A stretch of DNA of 64,000 nucleotides from Martinezella tropici (lineage in GTDB: Bacteria > Pseudomonadota > Alphaproteobacteria > Rhizobiales > Rhizobiaceae), in contig JUHI01000021.1 of assembly GCA_000799755.1 (NCBI GenBank), positions 1 to 64,000 on the forward strand, read 5' to 3'. Positions 52,087 through 61,281 of this stretch are shown here, in pieces. The notes under the pieces were generated by a model. The model was not told the DNA's origin, searched no databases, and saw only the letters and a list, made by a program, of their open reading frames with translations. The translations under genes and the position numbers were made by a program. Position 1 is the stretch's first letter. Every line of letters begins with the position of its first letter.

Positions 52087-53241
52087 CTAGGCCTTGGCGG
52101 CCAGCCGCCGCCGGCTGCCGCTCTCCAACAGAATGGCGATCGCCGTGTAGACGGCTGCCAGCACCCATAGCGTCAGAAACGGCTGGCGAACATAGGGAAG
52201 GGGAGCGCCGAGCTGCGAGACGGCAACGATGCCGTTGATCGCCGACGTACTCGGCAATACCGTTGCGATGGCATGCAGGAAGGGCGGCATTGCCTCCGTC
52301 GGCCAGGAGAAGCCGGCGAGGAAGAGGAAAGGTATGCCCAGCGCGGCCGATACGAGCTGCACCGTCAGCGGATTGCGGAAGAGACTGGCGATCACCATTC
52401 CGAGAGCGCCGACGGCAAGCACGAAGGGGAGCGCGAAAATGAAGATCGAAAGTGGCGTGCCGAGACGGGGAATATCGTAGAGATAGGGAATGACGATCAG
52501 GTAGAAAGGTACGACAACGGCTTCGAGGATCAGATAGGCAAGCAGCTTTCCGGCAACGACCGAAATAGGCCCGATTGAAGCCGCAGGCCCGGTTCTGAGC
52601 GCATCGTTTCGATAGGTTCCGAGCAGTCCGACGCCGATCAGCAATGTCTGCTGCATGATGAGAACGAAGGCAGCCGGCAGAATATAGGTCGCATATCCGC
52701 CCTGCGGATTGAAGAGTGGCACGGCCGTCAAGGGCATGGGGTCCGAGGCTGCGGCGGCAATTCTCGGATCGACGTTCACGGCAATCAGCCTTGCGGTTTC
52801 GACCTCCGCCCCCATGGTCTTCGCAACTGCGGTCACGCCGCCGGATATGCGTTGATAGATCAGGAAATAGCTGGCATCGGCATAAAGTGCGACGGGCGAC
52901 TGTCGATTATGCAGCAGATCGCGCTCGAAATATTGCGGAATGACGAGAATACCGAAGAGATTGCGGGCATGGACCTCGCGCTCGGCGCTTGCCTGATCCG
53001 GAAGGACGGCCGCAACCGCGACATCCGCCGACGCATCGACGCGTCGGGCGAGTTCACGGCTGCTGTCGGTGCCGTCGAGATCGACGACGGCAATCGGTAC
53101 GTGGCGCAGGGCTTCCGTGCGGTAGGGTTGGGGATAGAGGGCGGCATAGATGATGGTGGCGACGATCAATACCGAAAAGGCCGGCTTCAGGGAGAGAATG
53201 CGGCCAAGCTCGATGCGGCAGACCGTGAAAATGGACCTCAT
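52087..53241 (-). CDS. ABC-2 type permease (export), second in operon
   Basis: The 384-residue membrane protein has one N-terminal transmembrane helix, a large extracytoplasmic loop (about 45-190; AVVDLDGTDSSRELARRVDAS) and five C-terminal helices. This is the YhhJ/YbhR-type ABC-2 permease layout (DUF-like loop). The ATG at 53241 overlaps the stop of the upstream permease gene by four bases. No ATPase is encoded next to it. Confidence 0.88.
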   Translation of the reverse strand: MRSIFTVCRIELGRILSLKPAFSVLIVATIIYAALYPQPYRTEALRHVPIAVVDLDGTDSSRELARRVDASADVAVAAVLPDQASAEREVHARNLFGILVIPQYFERDLLHNRQSPVALYADASYFLIYQRISGGVTAVAKTMGAEVETARLIAVNVDPRIAAAASDPMPLTAVPLFNPQGGYATYILPAAFVLIMQQTLLIGVGLLGTYRNDALRTGPAASIGPISVVAGKLLAYLILEAVVVPFYLIVIPYLYDIPRLGTPLSIFIFALPFVLAVGALGMVIASLFRNPLTVQLVSAALGIPFLFLAGFSWPTEAMPPFLHAIATVLPSTSAINGIVAVSQLGAPLPYVRQPFLTLWVLAAVYTAIAILLESGSRRRLAAKA

Positions 53242-54455
53242 CCCGCTACCCTCCCGGTTGCTGCCGCTTGTTCCATGCGACGCTGCCGTCGTGCCCGGAT
53301 CATCTCCAGTCGCAATGCCGTCAGGCTCGCAAGCAGAAGCACCATGAAAAGCAGAACGGCGATCGGCTTCCACGAGAGATCGATCGGCGTGCCGCGGATG
53401 GTCTGGTCGATGCGCGCCATCAGATACCATGTGCCGGGGATGATCTGCCCCCAATAATAGGCAAAGGCATTCATGCCGATGCGCGGAAAGCCGATGCCCA
53501 TGAAGCCGAAGGCTGGCGCCATCAGGAGCGTTCCGATGCTGATGGCGCTCGCCATCGGCCGAAGCAGCAAAGCCAGCAGCACGCCGATGAACTGGTTGGC
53601 GAGGATGAAGAGGATGCCAGCCAGCACGAGCAGATAACGATCACCGCGTAGCGGCATGTCCAGGAAGCCGAAAAGAACCCAGTCGGCTATGCCCAGCACC
53701 ACCAGGAACAGTAGTGTATAGGGGAGAATCTTGCCGGCCATCGCCGGCCACAATCCCCCGCCCAGGCGGCGCAGCAGACGCAGGCGATGCACCGTTTCGA
53801 CATCGAGCCCGATCGTATAGGCCATCGTCGTGACGATAATGACTTGCAATACGCTCGGCAGCAGGGCGGCGAGCAGGAAATGCGCATAGTTGAGCGTCGG
53901 GTTGAAGAGCGGATTGACCTGGACGGGTATCGGCGCCAGCGCCTCTTGCGCGGCGTCGACGGGTTGGCCCTCGGCCGTTCTGAGCGCCAGGCGAATGCCG
54001 GCTGCAACGGAGGGAACAGCGGCGCTAACGCCGCGCAGCGTTAGATTGCCTGTCGTCATCGTCTGGGTGTTGTAGAAAAAGACGACCTCGGGGCGGCGGC
54101 CGGAAAGGACATCGCGCTCAAGATGGATCGGCAGCATCAGCAGGCCGTGCACCTCACCGGACAAGATGAGCCGCCTGCCTTCCGCGAGATCGCTGACATT
54201 GCGGACGACAGCCGTATCCGGCGTGGCATCCACCGTGCGGATGATCGTCCGCGAAAGATCGGTATTGTCGAGATCGAGCACGGCGATCGGCAGGCGCGTG
54301 GCAAGGCCGGCGCTGAAGACTGCGGCCAGCACTCCCATCAGCAACAGAGGCAGGATGGTGGTGAGGAACAGCAGGAAGGGCCGGCGCCAGAGACGATCGA
54401 ACTCCCTTCTAAAGACTGTCAGGAAGCCGGGGCGCAACCGCCCTTTCCCGATCAT
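53238..54455 (-). CDS. ABC-2 type permease (export), first in operon
   Basis: The 405-residue membrane protein is organised like its neighbour: N-terminal helix (about 20-45), extracytoplasmic loop (AVLDLDNTDLSRTIIRTVDATPD) and several C-terminal helices. The ATG at 54455 comes directly after the HlyD-type gene stop. A TTG at 54485 would overlap that gene and adds an unlikely tail. It probably forms a heterodimer with the second permease to export a drug or other hydrophobic compound. Confidence 0.88.
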   Translation of the reverse strand: MIGKGRLRPGFLTVFRREFDRLWRRPFLLFLTTILPLLLMGVLAAVFSAGLATRLPIAVLDLDNTDLSRTIIRTVDATPDTAVVRNVSDLAEGRRLILSGEVHGLLMLPIHLERDVLSGRRPEVVFFYNTQTMTTGNLTLRGVSAAVPSVAAGIRLALRTAEGQPVDAAQEALAPIPVQVNPLFNPTLNYAHFLLAALLPSVLQVIIVTTMAYTIGLDVETVHRLRLLRRLGGGLWPAMAGKILPYTLLFLVVLGIADWVLFGFLDMPLRGDRYLLVLAGILFILANQFIGVLLALLLRPMASAISIGTLLMAPAFGFMGIGFPRIGMNAFAYYWGQIIPGTWYLMARIDQTIRGTPIDLSWKPIAVLLFMVLLLASLTALRLEMIRARRQRRMEQAAATGRVAG

Positions 54456-54456
54456 G

Positions 54457-55437
54457 TCAACGCCCCGCCGGCGGCCAGGACGCAATGGCGCTCATGCCCG
54501 GACGCAGGCCCTGCACCGGTTGGACGGGGTTCGCCCGCACCTCGAAAGTGCGAAGATCGAAGTCCCCGGTCGCCCGTGTCGCACGCCAGGTCGCATATTG
54601 CCCCTGGGCATTGATAACAGTCACTTTGACCGCGATCGTCTTGTCGCCGAGCGCGGGTACGGTGACGTCGAAGGTGTCGCCGACCTTCAAACCCTTCAGC
54701 AGATCCTCGCGAAGATTGAAGGTGAACCACGGATTCTGCAGGTCGATCAGCGAGAAGATCGGCGCCCCTGCCGAAAAATTCTCGCCGAGTTCGGCGACAC
54801 GCGTGGTGACCTGCCCTGAAATCGGCGCGACGATGGTCAATTCGTGAACGTCGGTCTGCTGCTGGTTGAGCGAAGCCTTCGCCTGCTCCACCTGTGTCGC
54901 CGCCAAGGCCTTTTCTTCCTTGCTCGCACCCACGACGGCAAGCTGGAGATTGGCCTGGGCGGACTCACGCTTGCGGATGGCGGCCTCGAGGTTGCGGGTC
55001 GTTTCGTCGACGCGCGATTGCGTCGACGCCCCTGTCGTAATCAGCCTTGCCTGGCGGCCGGAGTCTTCCTGATAGAGCGTGACATCCGCGTCCGCCGCAG
55101 CCAGCTCGGCCTGGCGTGCTGCGATCGTTTCCGGTCTGGTGCTGTTGACCCTGACGAGATCGGCCTGCGCGACGGCAAGTGCTGCCTCGGACATGTGAAG
55201 AGCGGCCGTCAGCTGCGGGCTTTCCAGCTCGGCGATCACGGTACCACGCTCAACGTTGTCGCCGACATCGGCGTTCAATTTCGCAACACGGCCCGAAACA
55301 CGAGGGCTGATGTCGACGCGGTTGGCGGATACCTCACCTTGCACGATGAGCGGCGGTGGCCTTGTGGCAAACCATAGGAGGACACCAAGTCCAGCGAGGA
55401 TCACGATGCCAATCAGAACACGAACCACGCGCCACAT
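54457..55437 (-). CDS. HlyD-family membrane fusion protein
   Basis: The 326-residue protein has one N-terminal transmembrane helix (about 5-27), a lipoyl/barrel-sandwich segment (VSGRVAKLNADVGDNVERGTVIAELE), a coiled-coil hairpin (about 75-180, Ala/Gln/Glu-rich) and a beta-barrel with APISGQVTTRVAELGENFSAG. The ATG at 55437 follows GGGAGG, so an upstream ATG at 55476 is rejected. It would bridge the two ABC-2 permeases to an outer-membrane channel. The three genes form one operon. Confidence 0.92.
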   Translation of the reverse strand: MWRVVRVLIGIVILAGLGVLLWFATRPPPLIVQGEVSANRVDISPRVSGRVAKLNADVGDNVERGTVIAELESPQLTAALHMSEAALAVAQADLVRVNSTRPETIAARQAELAAADADVTLYQEDSGRQARLITTGASTQSRVDETTRNLEAAIRKRESAQANLQLAVVGASKEEKALAATQVEQAKASLNQQQTDVHELTIVAPISGQVTTRVAELGENFSAGAPIFSLIDLQNPWFTFNLREDLLKGLKVGDTFDVTVPALGDKTIAVKVTVINAQGQYATWRATRATGDFDLRTFEVRANPVQPVQGLRPGMSAIASWPPAGR

Positions 55438-55849
55438 CCAGTCGCCTCCCACTCCGATTTTCGAAACGTATGTCACACCGTAACGGCCATCGCGCGAGCT
55501 CCGACATCAATCGGCACCAAGAGGCTTTACCCGTCGTCCGGCCACGTCTCAGCAGTCCCTGCCCGACGGACTGTAGCAGAGGAAATTGACAAAAGCACTT
55601 GGTTTTGAACGGCTTGCTGCAGCGGCGATCAAGATCGGGATATGCGTCGGGCCGGCCGGCTTCCATATTGGATCAAACGGATCGGCACACGCGACAATGG
55701 AAAGCTGCCGCGATCAACTCACGCACCGAGAATTATAGGCCTAAGTATAGATCCGAAATAAGAAATAATATTACTTAACACATGGAATCCAGCGGAACTG
55801 ATAGGGGTAATATTTAAATATCGTTGTTCCGACGGGTACATGGTCTAAG
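55438..55849. other. divergent promoter region between HlyD and MFS genes
   Basis: This 412-bp interval includes an AT-rich stretch (about 55725-55830) directly before the MFS gene, which is likely its promoter. I found no clear operator palindrome or coding frame. Confidence 0.45.
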
Positions 55850-57394
55850 ATGGACAATCATACATTCAGTCATATCAAGCCTTATCGCCCGGTGGATGTC
55901 GGGTTCAACAGCTTGGGAATTGTTTGTAGTGGAGCCGTGATTGCGACGGTTCTCGGCGCTCTCGATATGAATATCGTCAATAGTGCGCTGCTGCAAATGG
56001 CCATGGAGTTCGATGCGTCGCAATACATCGGCTGGGCTATCACCGCATATATGATCGCCATGACCACGGCCACGCCGCTCTACGGCAAGCTTAGCGACAT
56101 ATATGGATGCAGGCGCGTGTTTGCCGCGAGCTTCGCGATCTTTCTGGCCGCCTCCCTGTTCTGCTCGCTGGCGATGTCTGAAACGCAGATTATATTGGCG
56201 CGTGCCCTGCAAGGGCTTGGAGGGGGCGGCCTATTGATACTCTCGCAGATCGCGATCGCCGATCTGGCATCGCCGCGGGAACGCGGCAAGTATCAGGGGA
56301 TATTGGTTGGCGCCTTCATGCTGTCCAGTGCGGCCGGACCGACCATCGGTGCATTTGTGACGGCGCATCTGTCCTGGCAATGGATATTCTACGCGAATTT
56401 GCCCTTGGGTACATTGTCGCTCGCGCTCATCCTCACGGGATTGCGTTCCGTACCGCGCCGCCTCAGCCAAAGGTTCGATATTGCCGGCGCGTTGCTGTTT
56501 TCCGCGGGAAGCACGGCACTGTTGCTCCTGCTCGCCAATATCGGCTCGTTCATTGCCTGGACCTCGCCGATGACGGTGGCGATCGTCGGCTTTGTGGCGG
56601 TGATCGGGATGCTGTTTCTGCTGCAGCAAAGCTATACGGCACAGCCGATGCTCGATCTCAATCTCTTTCGCCGCCGTGCATTCTCGGTTGCGGTTGCGGT
56701 AACGGGCGTCACGACGTTTTCGATGCTTGGAGCCTTGGTCTTCCTGCCGCGTTACTTCGAGATAGTGCTTGTGCAAGATCCTCGTCAAACCGAGATCATG
56801 CTGATGCAGCAAGCTGCCGCAATGGCGATCGGAGCCATTGCCAGTGGCTATCTGTCGTCTCGCTTCGCCCTCTTCAAACCCTTCGTTCTGCTGGGCGTAT
56901 TTCTGGAAGCCGTCGCACTGATATCCCTCTCCGTATTCATCGCCATTGGGGCTAACGGCGTCGCACTCTCCCTGGCATTGATCTGCCTCGGCCTGGGCAT
57001 GGGAATGTTCGCCCCCTGCATGACGGTCGTCGTGCAGAACTCGGTGGGAGACGCCAATATCGGGACGAGCACTGCGGCGATATCCTACGTCCGCTCGCTT
57101 GCCGGCTCTTTGGGCGCGACGCTGGCGGGCGGAATGATGGTTGCGTGGCTGACGCAGGATTTTGCGACAATCGGTCTGGCCATGAATCCGCACGCCATGA
57201 TCGTCGCCAACGTGGAGCAGATCAGGGAGTTGCCGCCGACCATACAAGCCGCCGTTCTCGAAGCTTATCGCATCGCCCTTGCCGTCGGCCTCTCGGTTGC
57301 CGGCTTCCTGATGGTGGCCGCCTCGATGCTGCTGCTGATGCTACCCGACGACAGGCAGGTCTTCTCCGGGGAGGCGCTTGCGCCGAGGAACTGA
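55850..57394 (+). CDS. MFS transporter, DHA2 (EmrB/QacA) drug-efflux family
   Basis: The 514-residue protein has about 14 transmembrane segments, motif A GKLSDIYGCRR (about 80-90), motif B-like RALQGLGGGGLL and the DHA2 N-terminal LDMNIVNSALLQM. It is a proton-driven exporter of small lipophilic compounds in the inner membrane. It is divergent from the HlyD/ABC-2 operon, and both fall in a block of efflux systems. The ATG at 55850 has only a weak ribosome site, but no better start exists. Confidence 0.92.
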   Translation: MDNHTFSHIKPYRPVDVGFNSLGIVCSGAVIATVLGALDMNIVNSALLQMAMEFDASQYIGWAITAYMIAMTTATPLYGKLSDIYGCRRVFAASFAIFLAASLFCSLAMSETQIILARALQGLGGGGLLILSQIAIADLASPRERGKYQGILVGAFMLSSAAGPTIGAFVTAHLSWQWIFYANLPLGTLSLALILTGLRSVPRRLSQRFDIAGALLFSAGSTALLLLLANIGSFIAWTSPMTVAIVGFVAVIGMLFLLQQSYTAQPMLDLNLFRRRAFSVAVAVTGVTTFSMLGALVFLPRYFEIVLVQDPRQTEIMLMQQAAAMAIGAIASGYLSSRFALFKPFVLLGVFLEAVALISLSVFIAIGANGVALSLALICLGLGMGMFAPCMTVVVQNSVGDANIGTSTAAISYVRSLAGSLGATLAGGMMVAWLTQDFATIGLAMNPHAMIVANVEQIRELPPTIQAAVLEAYRIALAVGLSVAGFLMVAASMLLLMLPDDRQVFSGEALAPRN

Positions 57395-57676
57395 CGTCCC
57401 TTCGCGCCTCCTCATGCTTCTGAGCGCGTGCTCTGCAGGGTGCCGTCACGAGGCTCCCTGCATTCGCTCGTGACGGACATCGGTGTCGGCAGGTGCGAGA
57501 GCTCGAGTAGAATGGGTGCTGGCCGCAGTTTCGGATGATGCTCGAGTTTGGCGTCCGGCCAGAGACACGGCCTTGCGTTTCCTTGAGAAGCCCGAGATGA
57601 GTTGAATTGCCCTTGCCTGCGGCCGGACTTGCGAGAGCCGCAATCCGATGTACGGCGCGGTTTGGCGCGGGGCGCC

Positions 57677-58990
57677 TCAGTGCTGGTTTGCGAAACTGAT
57701 CCTGGCAATGAGGCCCTTCGGTGGTCTTTGGATCAGCTCGAGCGTGCCGAAGTGTGCAGTGACGACTTCCTTTACGATGGAGAGGCCGAGACCAACGCTT
57801 CCGGGACGGTTGGAGCGGGAAGGGTCGAGGCGAACGAAGGGCTCGATGACCTCCTGTACCTTGTCGCTGGGGATGCCGGGGCCGTCATCCATCACGTCGA
57901 TGATGATGGCGTCACTCGTCTCGGACGCGACGATATTGACGATATCGCCATAATGGATCGCATTGTCGACGAGATTGGTCAGCGCTCTGTTGATCGCATT
58001 CGGCCTGCAGAAGAAGCGCATATGCTGCGGGCCGTCATATGCGACATTTGCGCCTCTGTCCTCGTATTCGTCGCTGAGCGTCGACAGGAGCGCGCCAAGA
58101 TCCAGCCACTCCTTTTCCTCGCCATGGAAACTGCCGCTCAGGAAGGCGAGCGCCGAAGTCACCATGGACTGCATCAAGTCCACGTCGCGCAAGAGATTGG
58201 CGCGTTTCAGCTCCGATTGCTCGGCTTGCAGCTGCAGGCGCATGCGCGTCAAGGGTGTTCTGAGATCGTGGCTTATGGCCGCCAGCGTCCGCGTCCGGTC
58301 GCTCATGGAGCGGCTGACGCGCTCCTGCATCAGGTTGAAAGCTCGTGCTGCGCGCCTGACCTCGACCGGCCCTTCCTCTTCCAGCGGCGTCACATTGATC
58401 TCGCGACCAAAGGCATCTGCCTTTGCGGAAAGGCGCTCCAGCGGTCTTATGACCCTCCATGCCGCCCAAGTCGACATGCCCGTCACCGCTACGCAGAGGA
58501 AGAGCATCATCGATATGATCGGTGGAGTCAGCCAACGGGAATAGACGGGTTTGTCGGTACGGATATCGAGCGTTAGCTCCCCGACACCAATGAGAACCTG
58601 GATGCTATCGAGACCGTCAAAGGAGCTGCATTCGTGGACTGTTGTCCGCGTGGAAATGTCCGGGAGTTCTGATCGCAGTAACGTTTCCAGATTGCGTGCA
58701 TCCGCAGAGTACCCGTCGCAGGCAATTGGCGTATGTGTAAGTGCAATTTCCATGTCGGGTCGCCTTGATGCGGCCACCACCGCGGCCCGCTGCTCGTCCG
58801 GGGCGGTCCTCAGGCTGTCGACGAGGCTTACGACGCGAACGGTGACCTGCCATGGCCAAGGTAGCGAAGGTGACGCGCCGGAGTGCATGAAAGACAGAGT
58901 TAGGAGAATCAGCAGAAAACTGACGGCGGAAGAGCTCGCGATAATCGCGAGGATCTGTCCGATCGTGGTTGTGAAGAAACGCTGGATCAT
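57677..58990 (-). CDS. sensor histidine kinase (EnvZ-like)
   Basis: The 437-residue kinase has two transmembrane segments (about 10-34 and 155-178) flanking a periplasmic sensor of about 120 residues, a HAMP domain (about 180-232), the phosphoacceptor block AAISHDLRTPLTRM (H241), N-box LVDNAIHYG and G-boxes DDGPGIP and GLGLSIV. It lies in the RstB/EnvZ class. Its start overlaps the stop of the response-regulator gene by four bases. The pair is divergent from an RND efflux operon and probably controls it. Confidence 0.94.
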   Translation of the reverse strand: MIQRFFTTTIGQILAIIASSSAVSFLLILLTLSFMHSGASPSLPWPWQVTVRVVSLVDSLRTAPDEQRAAVVAASRRPDMEIALTHTPIACDGYSADARNLETLLRSELPDISTRTTVHECSSFDGLDSIQVLIGVGELTLDIRTDKPVYSRWLTPPIISMMLFLCVAVTGMSTWAAWRVIRPLERLSAKADAFGREINVTPLEEEGPVEVRRAARAFNLMQERVSRSMSDRTRTLAAISHDLRTPLTRMRLQLQAEQSELKRANLLRDVDLMQSMVTSALAFLSGSFHGEEKEWLDLGALLSTLSDEYEDRGANVAYDGPQHMRFFCRPNAINRALTNLVDNAIHYGDIVNIVASETSDAIIIDVMDDGPGIPSDKVQEVIEPFVRLDPSRSNRPGSVGLGLSIVKEVVTAHFGTLELIQRPPKGLIARISFANQH

Positions 58991-59706
58991 CCGCTGGTGA
59001 CTTCGGCCTGAAAGACGTAGCCGTCGGCGCGAACCGTGCGGATCGGGTCCGTCAGCCGGTCGTCGACGGACAGTTTTCGCCGCAGCCGGCTGACCAGCAG
59101 ATCTATGGATCTGGCGGATATGGCGAAATCGTCGCCACGGGTGAGGTTGATCAACTCCTGGCGGGAGAGGAGCTGCTGCGCTTTCTGGCAGAATATCAGC
59201 AGCAGATCGGTCTCGGCGCCTGTCAGCGGCACCCGAAGTCCGGACGGCGCGCGAAGAAACCGGCGATGCGGATAGAAGGCGAAGCCGGAAAATTGCAGCA
59301 GCATTTCCGAGCTTGGCCGGGCGGGGATGCCGTCTGTGCCCGTCTCGCGGCGAAGAACCGCCCGGATGCGGGCCAGCAGTTCACGCAGGTCGAAGGGTTT
59401 GGAGACATAGTCGTCGGCCCCCAGTTCGAGCCCGATGACCTTGTCTATAGTTTCGGAGAGCGCGGTCAGCATGATGATGCGCGGCCGATTGGTGGAGGGC
59501 AGCTGTCGGCAAAATGTCAGGCCGTCCTCGCCGGGCAGCATCAAGTCGAGGAGGATGAGATCGATCTGATTGGCCGCGAGAATCTCGCGCGCCGTCTTGG
59601 TATCCACGCATGCCGAGGTCAAAAAGCCTTTTTCGCGCAGGAAACCAGCCAAAGGTGCGCTGATATCCGGGTCATCTTCGACGATGAGGATATGGGTTTC
59701 GGACAA
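58987..59706 (-). CDS. OmpR-family response regulator
   Basis: About 239 residues: receiver domain (about 5-115) with acidic pocket EDD (10-12), phosphoacceptor D54 (LLDLMLPGEDG) and K103 (SKPFD), then a C-terminal winged helix (about 140-235; RSIDLLVSRLRRKL). No ATG is available. A TTG at 59706 with GAGGA just upstream gives the standard N-terminus SETHILIVEDD; a TTG at 59721 lacks a ribosome site. It is coupled to the kinase gene by a four-base overlap and is divergent from the RND operon. Confidence 0.93.
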   Translation of the reverse strand: MSETHILIVEDDPDISAPLAGFLREKGFLTSACVDTKTAREILAANQIDLILLDLMLPGEDGLTFCRQLPSTNRPRIIMLTALSETIDKVIGLELGADDYVSKPFDLRELLARIRAVLRRETGTDGIPARPSSEMLLQFSGFAFYPHRRFLRAPSGLRVPLTGAETDLLLIFCQKAQQLLSRQELINLTRGDDFAISARSIDLLVSRLRRKLSVDDRLTDPIRTVRADGYVFQAEVTSG

Positions 59707-60021
59707 GCGATCCTCGATCAATCACGAATATGTTCAACGAAACTTATAGTCGAACGAGGCCGAAGTTTCATGCCCGCAGATGGGTCAACCTCCCTGGAGA
59801 GGCCGCTCGATCCGCTGGCGACCAGCCCGTTGCTGTACTTGAATTATAAATAGAATTGAGGCCGGGCAAACGCAACACGCCGATTGTGTCAGTATTGACA
59901 CAATGTTTAAAGATGTAAACTTACCAATAAGTTAGTTGATTCCGGACTCTCGTGGACCTTCATTGTGACCTTGGAACCATGCCCAGCTCCGGGCCTGGCT
60001 GTCTTTGTTGTTGCAGTTGTC
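59707..60021. other. divergent regulatory region between two-component system and RND operon
   Basis: This 315-bp gap, AT-rich from about 59830, contains the inverted repeat at 59883-59904. It should hold both promoters. No coding frame inside it is credible. Confidence 0.5.
59883..59904. promoter_or_regulatory. inverted repeat between the two-component and RND operons
   Basis: ATTGTGTCA and TGACACAAT are perfect 9-bp inverted arms around GTAT. The site is about 120 bp before the RND adaptor start and about 180 bp before the response-regulator start. It is a likely operator, either for the adjacent response regulator or for an unlinked repressor. Confidence 0.65.
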
Positions 60022-61281
60022 ATGGATACACGAGCTACCCCTCCCCAGGAATCGAACGTTCAGACCGGCAAATCGCGAAAATTCCGCTGGTGGCCCTGGT
60101 TTCTGCTCTTCGTCGCCGCCATTGCCGGGCTCATCGTCTGGCGCCACCCTTGGCAGCAAAGCGCCACGTCCTTTGGACCGCGCCGCGGGGCACCGATGCA
60201 AACCGTGCAATCGGTCGGTGTCTCCCCCGCAACCAAAGGGGATATGCCTGTCACCTTGTCGTCCTTGGGTACGGTGACGTCGCTTGCGACGATCACAGTC
60301 CAATCGCAGATCAGCGGCTACCTGACGGCGGTCAATTTCCACGAGGGTCAGATGGTCAAGAAGGGCGATCTGCTCGCCCAGGTGGACTCTCGCGCTTACG
60401 AGGTCGCGCTTGCCCAATACCAGGGCCAACTCGAAAGGGATCAGGCACTCCTCGACAACGCACGCCTCGATCTGACCCGCTACGAGCGCCTCATCAAGCA
60501 GGATTCGACGACAGGACAGACCCTCGACACGCAGAAGGCTACCGTCAAGCAGGATGAGGGAACGGTCGTCCTCGACCAGGCACAGGTCGATGCACAGAAA
60601 CTCAATCTGGAATATTGCCGGATCGTTTCGCCGGTCGACGGTCGGGTCGGCCTGCGCCAGGTCGATGCCGGCAACTATGTCACCGCATCCAGCTCCACCG
60701 GTATTGTCGTCGTAACGCAGACAACGCCGACTTCGGTGATTTTCACTCTTCCCGAAGATAGCCTGGCGCAGGTCCAGGGCCGATTGAAAGCTGGCGCTCA
60801 GCTTGGCGTCGCCGCATATGATCGCACCGGCACGATCAAGCTGGCGGAAGGCACCCTCGACGCCCTCGACAACGAGATCGATACAACAACCGGCACGCTC
60901 AAATTGCGCGCGCTGTTCGACAACAAGGACGACAGCCTGTTCCCCAATCAGTTCGTCGATGTGACGCTGCTGGTGGATACGCTGCACGGTGTCGTCCTGG
61001 TGCCGGATGCCGCCGTCGACACCGGCACGCCCGGAACCTTCGTCTATGTCTTGAATTCCGACGACACCGTTTCCCTGCGCAAGATAAAGACAGGCCCGTC
61101 GGCGGACGGCCAAACTGCGGTGCTCTCCGGGTTGGCCGAGGGAGAGAAGGTCGTGGTGGATGGCGGCGATCATCTGAGCGATGGCGCCAAGGTCAGCATT
61201 CCCGGAAGCACGCCAGCGGGCGCGCCCGCTCACAATGGCGGCAAGCAGGGCGGGCGTAAGAAGCCGGGCGCATCGCTATGA
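60022..61281 (+). CDS. RND efflux periplasmic adaptor (MdtA/AcrA type)
   Basis: The 419-residue membrane-fusion protein has an N-terminal membrane anchor (WWPWFLLFVAAIAGLIVW, about 21-38), a lipoyl half-motif ISGYLTAVNFHEGQMVKKGDLLAQVD, a coiled-coil hairpin (about 130-190) and a beta-barrel with IVSPVDGRVGLRQVDAGNYV. The MdtA-like C-terminal region ends in a basic, glycine-rich tail. The start is uncertain: ATG 60022 is preferred, but a GTG at 59965 is open in frame, and neither has a strong ribosome site. The stop overlaps the RND permease start by four bases. Confidence 0.9.
   Translation: MDTRATPPQESNVQTGKSRKFRWWPWFLLFVAAIAGLIVWRHPWQQSATSFGPRRGAPMQTVQSVGVSPATKGDMPVTLSSLGTVTSLATITVQSQISGYLTAVNFHEGQMVKKGDLLAQVDSRAYEVALAQYQGQLERDQALLDNARLDLTRYERLIKQDSTTGQTLDTQKATVKQDEGTVVLDQAQVDAQKLNLEYCRIVSPVDGRVGLRQVDAGNYVTASSSTGIVVVTQTTPTSVIFTLPEDSLAQVQGRLKAGAQLGVAAYDRTGTIKLAEGTLDALDNEIDTTTGTLKLRALFDNKDDSLFPNQFVDVTLLVDTLHGVVLVPDAAVDTGTPGTFVYVLNSDDTVSLRKIKTGPSADGQTAVLSGLAEGEKVVVDGGDHLSDGAKVSIPGSTPAGAPAHNGGKQGGRKKPGASL

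Noticed and set aside
59932..61233. A 433-codon minus-strand frame opposite the RND adaptor gene
   Set aside because: Antisense shadow; the plus-strand frame carries all adaptor motifs and couples to the RND permease.
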